From Cryobacterium glaciale (GTDB taxonomy: Bacteria; Actinomycetota; Actinomycetes; Actinomycetales; Microbacteriaceae), in contig NZ_SOEY01000004.1 in NCBI RefSeq assembly GCF_004402535.1, positions 1 to 53,451 on the forward strand: 53,451 bases of DNA, given 5' to 3'. The notes under the pieces are model-generated. The model was not told where the DNA came from. It saw only the letters and a list, made by a program, of their open reading frames with translations, and did no database searches. Positions 42,836 to 51,191 of this stretch are shown here, one piece after another (positions within the stretch are counted from its first letter, which is position 1; each line of letters starts with the position of its first letter). A program made the position numbers and the translations under genes.

Positions 42836-43714
42836 TCAGCGACTGGACTCGAGCCTTGCGGCATCCTTCTGATCTGTGCGCCAGGAGGCCAAAATGCGCA
42901 CGGCATCGTTCGAGGCGGACCCGGGTTGCGTGCTGTAGACGAAGAGTTGCTGGTCTGGTTCCCCCGGCACCGGGAAGGTTTCGTAGTCCACGTCGACCCG
43001 GCCAACGATTGGGTGCATGAAACGCTTGACTCCGAACGTGCACTCCCACACCCGGTGCTGACTCCACCAAGCGCGAAATTCATCGCTCTTGACGGTCAAC
43101 TCACCGATCAGCTCATTGAGAGCACGGTCGTTGGGGTGGGACCGCGCGTCGTGACGGAGCATAGCCGCCACGTCGCACGCCACAATCTCCCAGTCCAGGT
43201 ACAGGGTGCGCGCAGACGGGTCGAGAAATGTCCATCGGGCCATGCTGCGAACGAGCCCCGAGCCCTTTGTGAAGTCTTTCAGCAGCAGCTTGGCAAGGTC
43301 GTTCATGGCGAGAACATCCATGCCGACGCCGAGTACGAATGCCGCCTGTTCGGGGAAGGAGTCCATGATGGTGCGCACCGACGGCCGAACCGTATGGGTG
43401 CGCCGCCGCTGCTGGACGCGGCCGCCGGTCGAGGCGGATAACAGCGAGAACAGGTAGCTGCGCTCCGCCTCATTCAGGTGCAGCACCCCGGCGAGCGCGT
43501 TCACGACCGCATCGGATGCCTGTGTCACCCGACCCTGCTCCATGCGGGCGTAGTAGTCCACGCTTACGCCGGCCAGGCCCGCGACTTCGTCACGGCGCAG
43601 TCCGGGCACCCGCCGGACCGCCGCGAGCGGATTTACCGGCAGCCCGACATCGGCTGGCCTGAGGCGTGCCCTGGCCGAACGCAGAAAATCAGCGAGGGTG
43701 TCTTTGTCGTCCAT
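42836..43714 (-). CDS. XRE-type regulator with MmyB-like ligand-binding domain
   Basis: This 292-residue protein starts MDDKDTLADFLRSARARLRP. The HTH is in RDEVAGLAGVSVDYYARMEQG. A C-terminal MmyB-like PAS-type domain contains VLGVGMDVLAMNDLAKLLL, SMARWTFLDPSARTLYLDWE and the WECTFGVKRFMHPIVG segment. Such regulators usually control a divergent or adjacent oxidoreductase; here the neighbouring aldo/keto reductase is a pseudogene six bases away. GGAGGG precedes the ATG. The ligand is unknown. Confidence 0.88.
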   Translation of the reverse strand: MDDKDTLADFLRSARARLRPADVGLPVNPLAAVRRVPGLRRDEVAGLAGVSVDYYARMEQGRVTQASDAVVNALAGVLHLNEAERSYLFSLLSASTGGRVQQRRRTHTVRPSVRTIMDSFPEQAAFVLGVGMDVLAMNDLAKLLLKDFTKGSGLVRSMARWTFLDPSARTLYLDWEIVACDVAAMLRHDARSHPNDRALNELIGELTVKSDEFRAWWSQHRVWECTFGVKRFMHPIVGRVDVDYETFPVPGEPDQQLFVYSTQPGSASNDAVRILASWRTDQKDAARLESSR

Positions 43715-43829
43715 CCCTCCAGTATCTCCCGCCGTCCTGCTCCCCGAGTTGCCCTCGCGGCGTTGTCCGCAGCAGACTATACATACCGGATCGCTACTGA
43801 GTCTTCCGCCTGCGGCTGAGGAGCTCACC

Positions 43830-44834
43830 ATGACCGAACCAAACGATGCGCGCGTCGGGCTCTACATCGACTTCGACAACATCGTCATCTCGCGCTACCA
43901 ACAGTTACACGGGCGCAATGCCTTCCAGCGCGACGGCATCCGCGATTTCAATAAGAAGAGCCCGGATGCCGACCCCGAGATCGCCGCACGGCTGGCCTCC
44001 GCGACGGTTGATTTCAACGCCATCATCGACTTCGCCGCGTCGTTCGGCACCCTGGTGGTCAATCGTGCTTACGCCGACTGGTCGGTGCCGGTCAATGCGA
44101 GTTACCAGCGCCAGCTCATGTCCCGAGCGGTGGATCTGACCCAGCTGTTTACCACAACGACTCGCGGAACCAAGAACGGGGCTGACATCCGTTTGGCCGT
44201 CGACGTGGTCGAAGACCTCTTCCGGCTGCCCGACCTGACCCACGTGATCATCATCGCCGGCGATTCGGACTACATCGCCCTCGCCCAGAAGTCGAAGCGG
44301 TTGGGCCGTTTCGTGGTGGGCATCGGCGTCGCGGGCTCGACGAGCACGTCCCTCGCGGCCGCGTGCGACGAGTTCGAAGACTACGACTCGCTGCCCGGGA
44401 TCGGTTCGGCCAGCCCTGCCGCCACAGAGTCGCCGCGGGAGAGCCGGAAAGTCGCCGAACCTGCTCCCACCAAGGTCGACGCGGTTGCCAGCCCGGCCCG
44501 CAGGCTCACCACGATTCCCATGTTCTCGCACACCGAAGACGCGCAATACGACGAGCCGGAGCCGGGCGATGACATCGACCCGCAAACACTGGCCACGGAC
44601 CTCCTGGTGCGCGCCCTGCAGATCGGTCACGCCAAGGGCGATGCCGACGAGTGGCTCAACACGGGCACGATCAAGAACCAGATGCGCCGCATGGACCCGT
44701 CGTTCAACGAAAAGCCGCTCGGCTTTCGTTCCTTCACCGATTTTCTCTCCTCACGCAGCGACCAGGCCGAGTTGAAAGAGGACGGACCGCACCGCCTCAT
44801 CCGGCTGCGCCCCGAGGCTGAAATCAAGCGCTGA
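43830..44834 (+). CDS. NYN-domain protein with OST-HTH/LOTUS domain
   Basis: This 334-residue protein has an N-terminal NYN (PIN-like nuclease) domain: VGLYIDFDNIVIS, then NRAYADWSVP and VIIIAGDSDYIALAQKSKRLG, whose acidic residues would bind a metal. A linker of about 60 residues leads to a C-terminal OST-HTH/LOTUS domain (WLNTGTIKNQMRRMDPSFNEKPLG). The combination suggests an RNA-binding or RNA-cleaving protein; the bacterial LabA/DUF88 group is the closest family. AGGAG lies about eight bases before the start. Confidence 0.88.
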   Translation: MTEPNDARVGLYIDFDNIVISRYQQLHGRNAFQRDGIRDFNKKSPDADPEIAARLASATVDFNAIIDFAASFGTLVVNRAYADWSVPVNASYQRQLMSRAVDLTQLFTTTTRGTKNGADIRLAVDVVEDLFRLPDLTHVIIIAGDSDYIALAQKSKRLGRFVVGIGVAGSTSTSLAAACDEFEDYDSLPGIGSASPAATESPRESRKVAEPAPTKVDAVASPARRLTTIPMFSHTEDAQYDEPEPGDDIDPQTLATDLLVRALQIGHAKGDADEWLNTGTIKNQMRRMDPSFNEKPLGFRSFTDFLSSRSDQAELKEDGPHRLIRLRPEAEIKR

Positions 44835-44842
44835 GTCTCGCT

Positions 44843-45610
44843 TCAGGGTTGCGGCGAGGGAACGAGCCGCACGTCGTCTCCGACCGAGACGGTCCCCGGG
44901 CGAACCACCTCGGCGTAAACGCCGAACATGATATCGCTCGACCGCAGTCGGTAGCCGGCGAGGGCTTTCAGGAGGTTGGTTCCGCGCGCACCGGTGTCTG
45001 GGTCGACGTCGATGACGGCGCACCGCGGAATACCGTCCTTCACGAGCAGGCGGGCCCCACCAAGCTCTAGTTCTCGGCCGACCCAGGAGTCTTCGACGTG
45101 CGCGTCGGCGTCACCGGTGTCGATTGTGAAGGTGGCACGGAATCGGCGCGAATCGACCGCCATGCCCGATTCTCGAGCCAGCCGGGCCAGGGAACTCGTC
45201 GTGCTGAGCGTGACCGAATCGCCGTAGACCACTGTTCCCGCCACCGCGGTCCGGGTGAGAACGACGCTGCGCCCCAGCAAGCGGGAGAATTCCTGAGCCC
45301 AGGGACCGTCGACCACCTGCATGGACGTGGATCGACCCCAGTAATCGAGTTCGAGAACTTCACCCGCCAGGGTGGGCTTCTCGGCGATCCGGCGGCCGTC
45401 GATCTCCACGGAAAGCACCCCGCCAGCCCAGGTGGACGCACAAGACACCAGCAGCGGATGCTCGACCGTCTTCAAAACCGTGCCGGCGTGCAGATCAACG
45501 ACGGCGAAGTCACGATCGCCGACAGGGCCGTCGGCCGCGAGCACAAGGTTTTCCCGCGGCTGGTGGCGGCCGCCTTTGAGGGGTGTCACACCGATATCTT
45601 GAATTCGCAT
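44843..45610 (-). CDS. MOSC-domain protein
   Basis: This 255-residue protein has an N-terminal beta-barrel domain (GVTPLKGGRHQPRENLVLAADG) and a MOSC domain that ends CAVIDVDPDTGARGTNLL, the conserved Cys being the expected molybdenum-sulfur site. Family members act in molybdenum cofactor sulfuration or as amidoxime/nitrate-related oxidoreductases. It lacks the full N-terminal lyase domain of MocoS. It is convergent with the NYN gene, eight bases apart. Confidence 0.85.
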   Translation of the reverse strand: MRIQDIGVTPLKGGRHQPRENLVLAADGPVGDRDFAVVDLHAGTVLKTVEHPLLVSCASTWAGGVLSVEIDGRRIAEKPTLAGEVLELDYWGRSTSMQVVDGPWAQEFSRLLGRSVVLTRTAVAGTVVYGDSVTLSTTSSLARLARESGMAVDSRRFRATFTIDTGDADAHVEDSWVGRELELGGARLLVKDGIPRCAVIDVDPDTGARGTNLLKALAGYRLRSSDIMFGVYAEVVRPGTVSVGDDVRLVPSPQP

Positions 45611-45686
45611 GATTCAGGTCAGCCTAGCGAGACGCGTGGTTGTGCACGAGGCGAGCCGACCTGCGGGCGGCTCCCCCAGCATCCGC

Positions 45687-46187
45687 TCAGCGATGTTGCG
45701 AGGTTCGATCGGGGCGGGCAGCCCTCGGGAGGAGAACCCAGATTGCGATGATGGCGAGGAGTGTGGCACCGCCGGCGATGAAACCGGCGGCGGTCGAAAC
45801 GACAACATCGAAGATGAGCAGCACGACGCCGGCGACCACGAGCCCGAGCACACCCAGGGTGGCGATGAGGAGCCGGTGGGCTGTGGCAACCAGCTCCGCC
45901 TTGGCCCTCTTACGAAACAGGGTTCGATGCAGGCTCACGGGGGCCAGCCCCAGGATCGTGCTCAGAGCAGCCAGCACTACGAGCACGAGGTAGATGCCGA
46001 CCTGTTCGCGGTCGAGGTCGGTGAATCTGTTCTGGAAAGCCAGCGTCAGGAGAAAGCCCGTGATGATTTGGGTACCGGTCTGTGTGACTCGGAGTTCCTG
46101 GAGCGTGTCATTCCAGTTGCGGTCGAGGCGCTCTGCAGCCGATTCGTCTCGACCGTCGGTGGGATCCGCATCCGTTGTCTCAGTCAT
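45687..46187 (-). CDS. DUF6328-like membrane protein
   Basis: This 166-residue protein has about four hydrophobic helices, with a conserved N-terminal NDTLQELRVTQTGTQIITGF segment and QNRFTDLDREQVGIYLVLVV. The family is often called a putative sodium:proton antiporter domain protein, but a transport role has not been shown by sequence. It is the last chromosomal gene before tRNA-Pro. Confidence 0.8.
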   Translation of the reverse strand: MTETTDADPTDGRDESAAERLDRNWNDTLQELRVTQTGTQIITGFLLTLAFQNRFTDLDREQVGIYLVLVVLAALSTILGLAPVSLHRTLFRKRAKAELVATAHRLLIATLGVLGLVVAGVVLLIFDVVVSTAAGFIAGGATLLAIIAIWVLLPRAARPDRTSQHR

Positions 46188-46306
46188 AAGCAGATGCTAG
46201 CGCTGGGCGTTCCCAACGATGTGTTCATAGGGCCTCATAGAAGGCGGTAAGCTCTTACAGTTGTCTTCCGCAGGTTTTGAACGTTGAAATCGCGTTGTGG
46301 AAGCGG

Positions 46307-46383
<77 letters not shown>

Positions 46384-46390
46384 AAGGGCC

Positions 46391-46413
46391 GTTCGCGAAA
46401 CTGTTCACGAAAC
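46391..46413. repeat. 11-nt direct repeats directly beyond tRNA-Pro
   Basis: GTTCGCGAAAC and GTTCACGAAAC are separated by one T, starting eight bases after the CCA. They could be recombinase arm-type or core binding sites for an element integrated at the tRNA. I see no duplicate of the tRNA 3' end elsewhere in the window, so an att pair is not proven. Confidence 0.35.
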
Positions 46414-46431
46414 GGTCTGGTTGGAACAAAA

Positions 46432-46467
46432 AGAAATCGCTCCTGAGGATTCTCAGGAGCGATTTCT
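46432..46467. terminator. Hairpin 1 at the 3' side of the transposase operon
   Basis: AGAAATCGCTCCTGAG pairs with its inverse across GATT, a 16-bp perfect stem. It lies 150 bases beyond the transposase stop and shares its core with hairpin 2 at 52108. Transcription from either side could terminate here, or it may be part of the element's end. Confidence 0.7.
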
Positions 46468-46616
46468 GGTTTAAGCGGGGTATTCGTGGAGTTGTGTTGG
46501 CGATTCGTCGACCGAGACCGTGTCGCCGGTGGTTTTTTGTGTTTTGGGGCGCGTCGGATTGTTCGGAATGCGGGAGGCGTGCCCTCTCGGGCGGTAGTGG
46601 CGGCGTATGTGGCCGT

Positions 46617-48536
46617 TTAGGTTCTTCGCGGTGGTCCGCCGGTTTCGTCGCCGTCTGATCGTTTGGGTTTGGTGGGTCGCTTTACATCGGGCGGGTAGGT
46701 GTCCGTGTAGGGGTTGTGGAATTCTCGGTCGCGACGCCGGACGAGCGCGACTGGCGGTTCGCCGTTGACCTGCTTCTTCGCGTCGTCTTTAATCTTGTCG
46801 CTGATGAACGCGGCGATCTTGCGCAGGTTGAAGTTGGTGAGCAGCATGGTGACGATGATTTGGGCGGCACCGAATCCGCGCACACGGCGGCGGCTGGCAG
46901 ATTCGATATGTTCGGTGCCGCCGCTCTTCACCTGGTTATTGAGCGATTCGATGCTGTTTCGCGCGTGGGTGTGAAACTCGTCCCATTGTTTGCTGCCGTA
47001 TTCAAAGGCTTGGGCGGTGCGGCGATTGCGTGCCGTGTCGAAGGACACGGAGTGTTGGGCGCAGATCTTGTCGGCGAAGTCCGGGAGGTCCTCACCGTCG
47101 ACGGCCGGCAGCATTTTCCTGGTCTTGAGCATCTCGCGAAGCGGGCAGGTTACTGTCGGGCTTGGGCCGAGGGCGGGGCAGCGCAGCACAACGCGACCTT
47201 TGCTGTCGGGCTTTTCTTTCTGGTGCAGTCGAAAAGCCCGGCGCTCCTTAATTCGTGCTTCGTAGGTTTCGTCGTCAATGCTTCCACTCACGAGCTCTTT
47301 AGTGGCGTTTTTTAGTGGATCAGGAGTGGCGGGGCAGTAGGTGCCGCCCTCGATGTAGAGGGCGCCGTGGTCGCCGCCTTGGTGCCCGAGGCGGTCGACG
47401 CGGTAGTCCGTGGAAGGCGTATACCCGAGGGCGAAAGTCGGATCGTGGAGGCGTTCGGTCAGTGAGTTGGCGTAATACTGCTTGTCTGCGTCGGCGACCC
47501 CGGGTGCTAGGTCATAGGCCATGGTTGCCCTCATAAGAGAGACTGCTTCCTCGGCGACGCGAACATTGGGCAGACTCATTGTCGCGGCGACGGCGAGGGC
47601 GGGAAATCGTTTCTGTCCGGGAGCTTCGGAATCGACGCGAACAGCGATGTTGATTTCCCAACCCCACCGATACTCCGCGGAGCTGGTTTTCTTACCGGGA
47701 TCGGTGAGATCTGTTTGGCCTCTGCCCACATCTGTGCGGGGCCCTGTGCTCACATGCCAGCCAGCGTAAGCATCAACCGGCCCCGGCTTCAGAGTCCTCA
47801 TGTCCTCAACCTTGGCTTCGTCTGCGACACGTTTAGCGAGGTTCTTCTTGGAGTACCCCTTCACCGTCGGGGTCCCGATATAGGTCTGGTCGAAGGAAAT
47901 GTCCATCTTCTTGGAGGCACGTCGAATGTTGCGGGGCTGTTCGTAATAGGTCATCACGAGGAAGAGTTTGGTGTACTCGTCGAGTCGGGCCTTGCGTTTT
48001 ACTTCCAGATCAACGTCGTGGGCGCGGAGGATTGCTTGGATTTCTGTATAGGTTTTTGAGTGTCGTCGTTCTTGTGGGAAAGGGTCCATAAGGTCGTTCA
48101 TGCGTTGGAAGGCGCGGATGGTGTTGGCGTACCAGCGGTTCTTTTCACCGACGTGGCCGACAAAGGCTTCGAGGGATTTCTCCAATCCGAGGAGTTCACG
48201 GGAAGCATCGCTGAGGCGAAACATGAAGAGGTCGCGCACGTTGGTGACGAACATTGCTGATCCTTCCTTTGCGAGCAGCAACAGAGCGGTCATAACGGCG
48301 CGTTCGGCGATGAGGGACGGGCGACCACCAATGCTGAAAGCGAGAGCATCTTCGTCACGCCATGCCTGCAGTCGTTCCAAAACACCGGTCTTGCGCACGC
48401 GGCCCTCCATCAGCACCACGGTCTGGTGGTCGATGACGTCGTGGATACGCCCACGGCCCATGATTTCCGCTTCTGTCATACCGCCGAGGTCGGGGGTATA
48501 TCCGGTGAAGCCGTAGTCGATGTCGCCGGCGCTCAT
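46617..48536 (-). CDS. DDE-transposase-like protein (IS1182-like layout)
   Basis: This 639-residue protein has a probable RNase H-fold catalytic core: Asp216 in SFDQTYIGTP, Asp351 in VADADKQYYA and Glu530 in ARNSIESLNNQVK. The C-terminal hydrophobic helix AAQIIVTMLLTNFNLRKI is typical of DDE transposases. Between the second Asp and the Glu a cysteine-bearing insertion (Cys at about 401, 453, 464 and 492) may bind zinc, as in IS1182-type enzymes. It lacks flanking inverted repeats of a simple IS in what I can see. The start overlaps the preceding recombinase gene by four bases (ATGA), which makes it the last gene of the operon. Confidence 0.75.
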   Translation of the reverse strand: MSAGDIDYGFTGYTPDLGGMTEAEIMGRGRIHDVIDHQTVVLMEGRVRKTGVLERLQAWRDEDALAFSIGGRPSLIAERAVMTALLLLAKEGSAMFVTNVRDLFMFRLSDASRELLGLEKSLEAFVGHVGEKNRWYANTIRAFQRMNDLMDPFPQERRHSKTYTEIQAILRAHDVDLEVKRKARLDEYTKLFLVMTYYEQPRNIRRASKKMDISFDQTYIGTPTVKGYSKKNLAKRVADEAKVEDMRTLKPGPVDAYAGWHVSTGPRTDVGRGQTDLTDPGKKTSSAEYRWGWEINIAVRVDSEAPGQKRFPALAVAATMSLPNVRVAEEAVSLMRATMAYDLAPGVADADKQYYANSLTERLHDPTFALGYTPSTDYRVDRLGHQGGDHGALYIEGGTYCPATPDPLKNATKELVSGSIDDETYEARIKERRAFRLHQKEKPDSKGRVVLRCPALGPSPTVTCPLREMLKTRKMLPAVDGEDLPDFADKICAQHSVSFDTARNRRTAQAFEYGSKQWDEFHTHARNSIESLNNQVKSGGTEHIESASRRRVRGFGAAQIIVTMLLTNFNLRKIAAFISDKIKDDAKKQVNGEPPVALVRRRDREFHNPYTDTYPPDVKRPTKPKRSDGDETGGPPRRT

Positions 48537-49531
48537 GCGAGCACCTCTTCGCCGATGACGAGGCCAACATAGTTGGCGACGTCCAGCGGTTGGGCGTGAA
48601 CGAGATGCTTGTCGAGGCTCCCCGTGGTGGAGAACCCCGCCAAGGCCATGAGCACGGGAAGGGGAAGTCCGTTATCGATCTGTGCGACGATCCATGTTGC
48701 GCGCAGGCGAGTCAGAGTAGCTCGCACACGGCCGGGATGGTCGGTGAGGAACGTCTGGATGGCCCGAGGACGGTATTCCTCGAAGCGGTAGGCACGAAAG
48801 ACATACTCGCTTGAGTCGGTACGACCGGCGAGGCTGCGGAGCAGGGTGCGGTTCCACGGGTGCCGCACCGGAACTCGGCGGGAGTTCATGCCGGGGACGG
48901 TGACGAAGAGGCGCCCGTCGACGATGTCGATGTCGCCGAGGCGAAGGTCGATGATTTCGTTGGCGCGGAGGCCGGCGCCGCCCGCGAGTCCGAGGAGCGC
49001 CTGGGCGTTTTGCCGTTTCAGGTCTGTCGTGAGGCTGGCGGCCCAGCTGTGCATGGACGCGACTTCGGCAATAGTGAAGGGGCGCCGACGGTGGGCGTGG
49101 GGCGTGGGGAGGCGTGTGACGGTGTTTTCAGCGAGCACTTCGGCGATGGTGCCCAGTTGGCGTGCAACACCCCAGCGGTGAGTTTCGGAGTGTTTGGGAA
49201 GGCATTCCTGCAGGTAGCGATACACGTTGTTCTGCGTGTACACACGCTCGACGGTGAGTGTTGTTCCGGTGCTCGCCCACACCCAGGCGTTGAAGCGGCC
49301 AGTCATCGTCATCATCCGCCGCACGGTCTCGAACGTGCGCGGTTTCATGTTGATGGCAGTCACGATCGTGAACTCGCGCACGGCATCCCACTGCAGGTCG
49401 GAGAGCTGCGGCCGATATCGGATGATCACTTCCCAGACGTGGTCGGGAAGTTCGGGGTCCGCAGCGCGCAGGTGGGCGTACGTGCGGGAGTCGTCGCGGA
49501 AGATGTCGTTGAGTCGGTCTTTTCGGGTCAT
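48533..49531 (-). CDS. Tyrosine-recombinase-fold protein lacking the catalytic tyrosine (A)
   Basis: This 332-residue protein is comparable to phage integrases in its C-terminal half. The first catalytic Arg is present in GAGLRANEI (R189). In the second box TRLRATW keeps an Arg (about 277), but the usual His is Thr and the following His is Ala. The GH motif is GF, and the segment GSLDKHL has Asp307 where the nucleophilic Tyr is expected. The N-terminal 140 residues are helical and resemble a DNA-binding core-binding domain. It probably binds DNA without cutting. The gene is coupled to the transposase gene by ATGA. Confidence 0.7.
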   Translation of the reverse strand: MTRKDRLNDIFRDDSRTYAHLRAADPELPDHVWEVIIRYRPQLSDLQWDAVREFTIVTAINMKPRTFETVRRMMTMTGRFNAWVWASTGTTLTVERVYTQNNVYRYLQECLPKHSETHRWGVARQLGTIAEVLAENTVTRLPTPHAHRRRPFTIAEVASMHSWAASLTTDLKRQNAQALLGLAGGAGLRANEIIDLRLGDIDIVDGRLFVTVPGMNSRRVPVRHPWNRTLLRSLAGRTDSSEYVFRAYRFEEYRPRAIQTFLTDHPGRVRATLTRLRATWIVAQIDNGLPLPVLMALAGFSTTGSLDKHLVHAQPLDVANYVGLVIGEEVLA

Positions 49532-49622
49532 GCAGAGTGTGTGTGCGGCGGAATTTCGGCGCCTGGGTCAAAATCCGCACTATTGCCCTATTCTCGATGA
49601 TCACGGCACACCAAAAACCTGA

Positions 49623-50528
49623 TCAGACCTTGTTAAAATTTCTTGGAGAAATTTTTGCAGGAACCGCCGTTCGGGGCACGAAGGCGGCCATTTTGTCGAG
49701 GGCTGCCAGATTTTTGAGTCCGGAAATTCGCAGTAGTTCTTGGGGTGGTGTCCCGTCGCGGAGGTGCTCCACGAGCCACGTCGCGCGCATGCGACTGGGG
49801 CGAACGTCGAGGTCGGTGCGGGCGCGCAGGAGAAAATCTGTGACTTGTCCTGAGGTCGCGCTGATGCGGCCGGGGCGGAAGAGCCAGTCAGTGGGTGTGA
49901 GGTCCCCGAGGATTCGCCGGAGGGGTCGGTCCCACTGAGGGCTGAGGGGTACGACGCGTGGCCGGCTTTCCCACACGATTACGTGGATGTGATCGGTTGT
50001 GGCGTCGAGATCTCTGACGCGAACTCCGAGGATCTCTCTCGCCGCCAGGCCAGCCCCGAGCCCGAGCGCGAGGAGGGCGACGGCGTCGCGGCGCCGATGT
50101 TCGGTTCCTTGCGATGTGGCCCAGCTGTAGAGCGTGGCAACGTCCGACGAGGAATAGGGTTTTGTCGGCACTGACCGTGGGATCGGCCGGTGCTCGGTCA
50201 CGGCGGCCGGGTTCAGAGTTTCGACCATGAGCCAGAGCGTGGATCGGTGGGTGGCTCTGCTGCTGGTGGCATAGTTCTTCATGGCCAGGTGGATAAATTC
50301 TTCGACCGTGCTGCGGCGAAAGATGCGTTTGCGTTCCAGGGGCGTGCCTCTGCTTTGCCAGCACCAGAGCACGAAGGCCACGGTTGCGGGGTAGAGGGAA
50401 CGTTCGTCACGGTTCGTCGCCGAGGCAGTGTCGGCGACTGCAGCGGTGATGAAGCCACCAATCGTGTGCCAATACGGCAGTGCGTTGATGGGGCGGTAGT
50501 CGTACGGGCGAGGGTTGGTGTCGGTCAT
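49623..50528 (-). CDS. Tyrosine-recombinase-fold protein lacking catalytic residues (B)
   Basis: This 301-residue paralogue of protein A shares YSWA, ALLALGLGAGL, the RATW motif and the final LDK. Here the first Arg position reads GLAARE, so the box I Arg appears lost. The box II His is Ser, and Asp278 occupies the Tyr position. The RATW...LDK pattern is conserved between A and B although both seem inactive, so selection has probably kept a DNA-binding role. The start is MTDTNPRPYD on an ATGA overlap with the small protein gene upstream; 91 bases separate its stop from gene A. Confidence 0.65.
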   Translation of the reverse strand: MTDTNPRPYDYRPINALPYWHTIGGFITAAVADTASATNRDERSLYPATVAFVLWCWQSRGTPLERKRIFRRSTVEEFIHLAMKNYATSSRATHRSTLWLMVETLNPAAVTEHRPIPRSVPTKPYSSSDVATLYSWATSQGTEHRRRDAVALLALGLGAGLAAREILGVRVRDLDATTDHIHVIVWESRPRVVPLSPQWDRPLRRILGDLTPTDWLFRPGRISATSGQVTDFLLRARTDLDVRPSRMRATWLVEHLRDGTPPQELLRISGLKNLAALDKMAAFVPRTAVPAKISPRNFNKV

Positions 50529-50857
50529 GACCAACCACGGATTTCCGGTATCGGGTCGATGCGGATGATCGGAGTGGATTCGCGAGTGGTGATGAAGACG
50601 CCGGGCAACCGCAGATTGATCAGGAGCAGCAGCGGCCGGCCGCGGCGGCACTCGACAATCTCTTCTAGGATGAGGTCTTCGCCGTCGCCCCGAAGCCGGA
50701 GCGCACGCTCGTTTTCTGCACTGGGCATGCGGCGGACCAAGCGTCGGTCGCAGTGGATCCAGTACCGGGTGTCAGATTCTGTGCTGATGACGTAGCAGCC
50801 GACGGAGTCGTCGGCGAGGGACTCTAGGGAGCGTTGGCCCTCCGGCACGTAGCGCAT
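50525..50857 (-). CDS. Small protein 3 of a coupled set
   Basis: This 110-residue protein starts MRYVPEGQRS after GAGGTGA. It contains VGCYVISTESDTRYWI, VRRMPS, LRLRGDGEDLILEEIVECRRGRP and the tail TTRESTPIIRIDP. Its arrangement matches the 109-residue protein before it, so the two are tandem paralogues. It has no enzymatic motif; the beta-rich pattern suggests a small binding domain. It is coupled to recombinase B by ATGA. Confidence 0.6.
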   Translation of the reverse strand: MRYVPEGQRSLESLADDSVGCYVISTESDTRYWIHCDRRLVRRMPSAENERALRLRGDGEDLILEEIVECRRGRPLLLLINLRLPGVFITTRESTPIIRIDPIPEIRGWS

Positions 50858-50861
50858 CGCT

Positions 50862-51191
50862 TCACCTCTCGGGGTCTGGTCGCGGGGCGATATCCCGGTC
50901 GGGATCATCATCGACGGCGGGTTCGATTGATTGGATCGTGCTCGACAGGTGCCAGAAATGTTCGACGTACTCCGACTCGTCAGGCTCTGGACTCATGAGC
51001 CAGTAGCCTCGGGCGCCGACGGTGCAGTGCACGATCTGAATGAGGGGACGCGTTTGATCGTTCAGGGTTGCCGCGGAATCCTTGCCAGGGATGCGGGTGA
51101 CGGTCATCGCCTCCAAATCAAATCTGTGGATGGACCCGATGGTCCTGACGAGCCAACGGCCACCTTCGGCGCCAGTCAGGGCGTAGGTCAT
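50862..51191 (-). CDS. Small protein 2 of a coupled set
   Basis: This 109-residue protein starts MTYALTGAEGGRWLVRTIGS and continues HRFDLEAMTVTRIPGKDS. It ends with SSTIQSIEP and an acidic tail. The segment GRWLVRT...HRFDL...VTRIPG parallels GCYVIST...YWIHC...VRRMPS in the next protein, so they are paralogous. The ATG overlaps the stop of the 51-residue ORF by four bases. It is separated from the next gene by four bases. The function is unknown. Confidence 0.6.
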   Translation of the reverse strand: MTYALTGAEGGRWLVRTIGSIHRFDLEAMTVTRIPGKDSAATLNDQTRPLIQIVHCTVGARGYWLMSPEPDESEYVEHFWHLSSTIQSIEPAVDDDPDRDIAPRPDPER

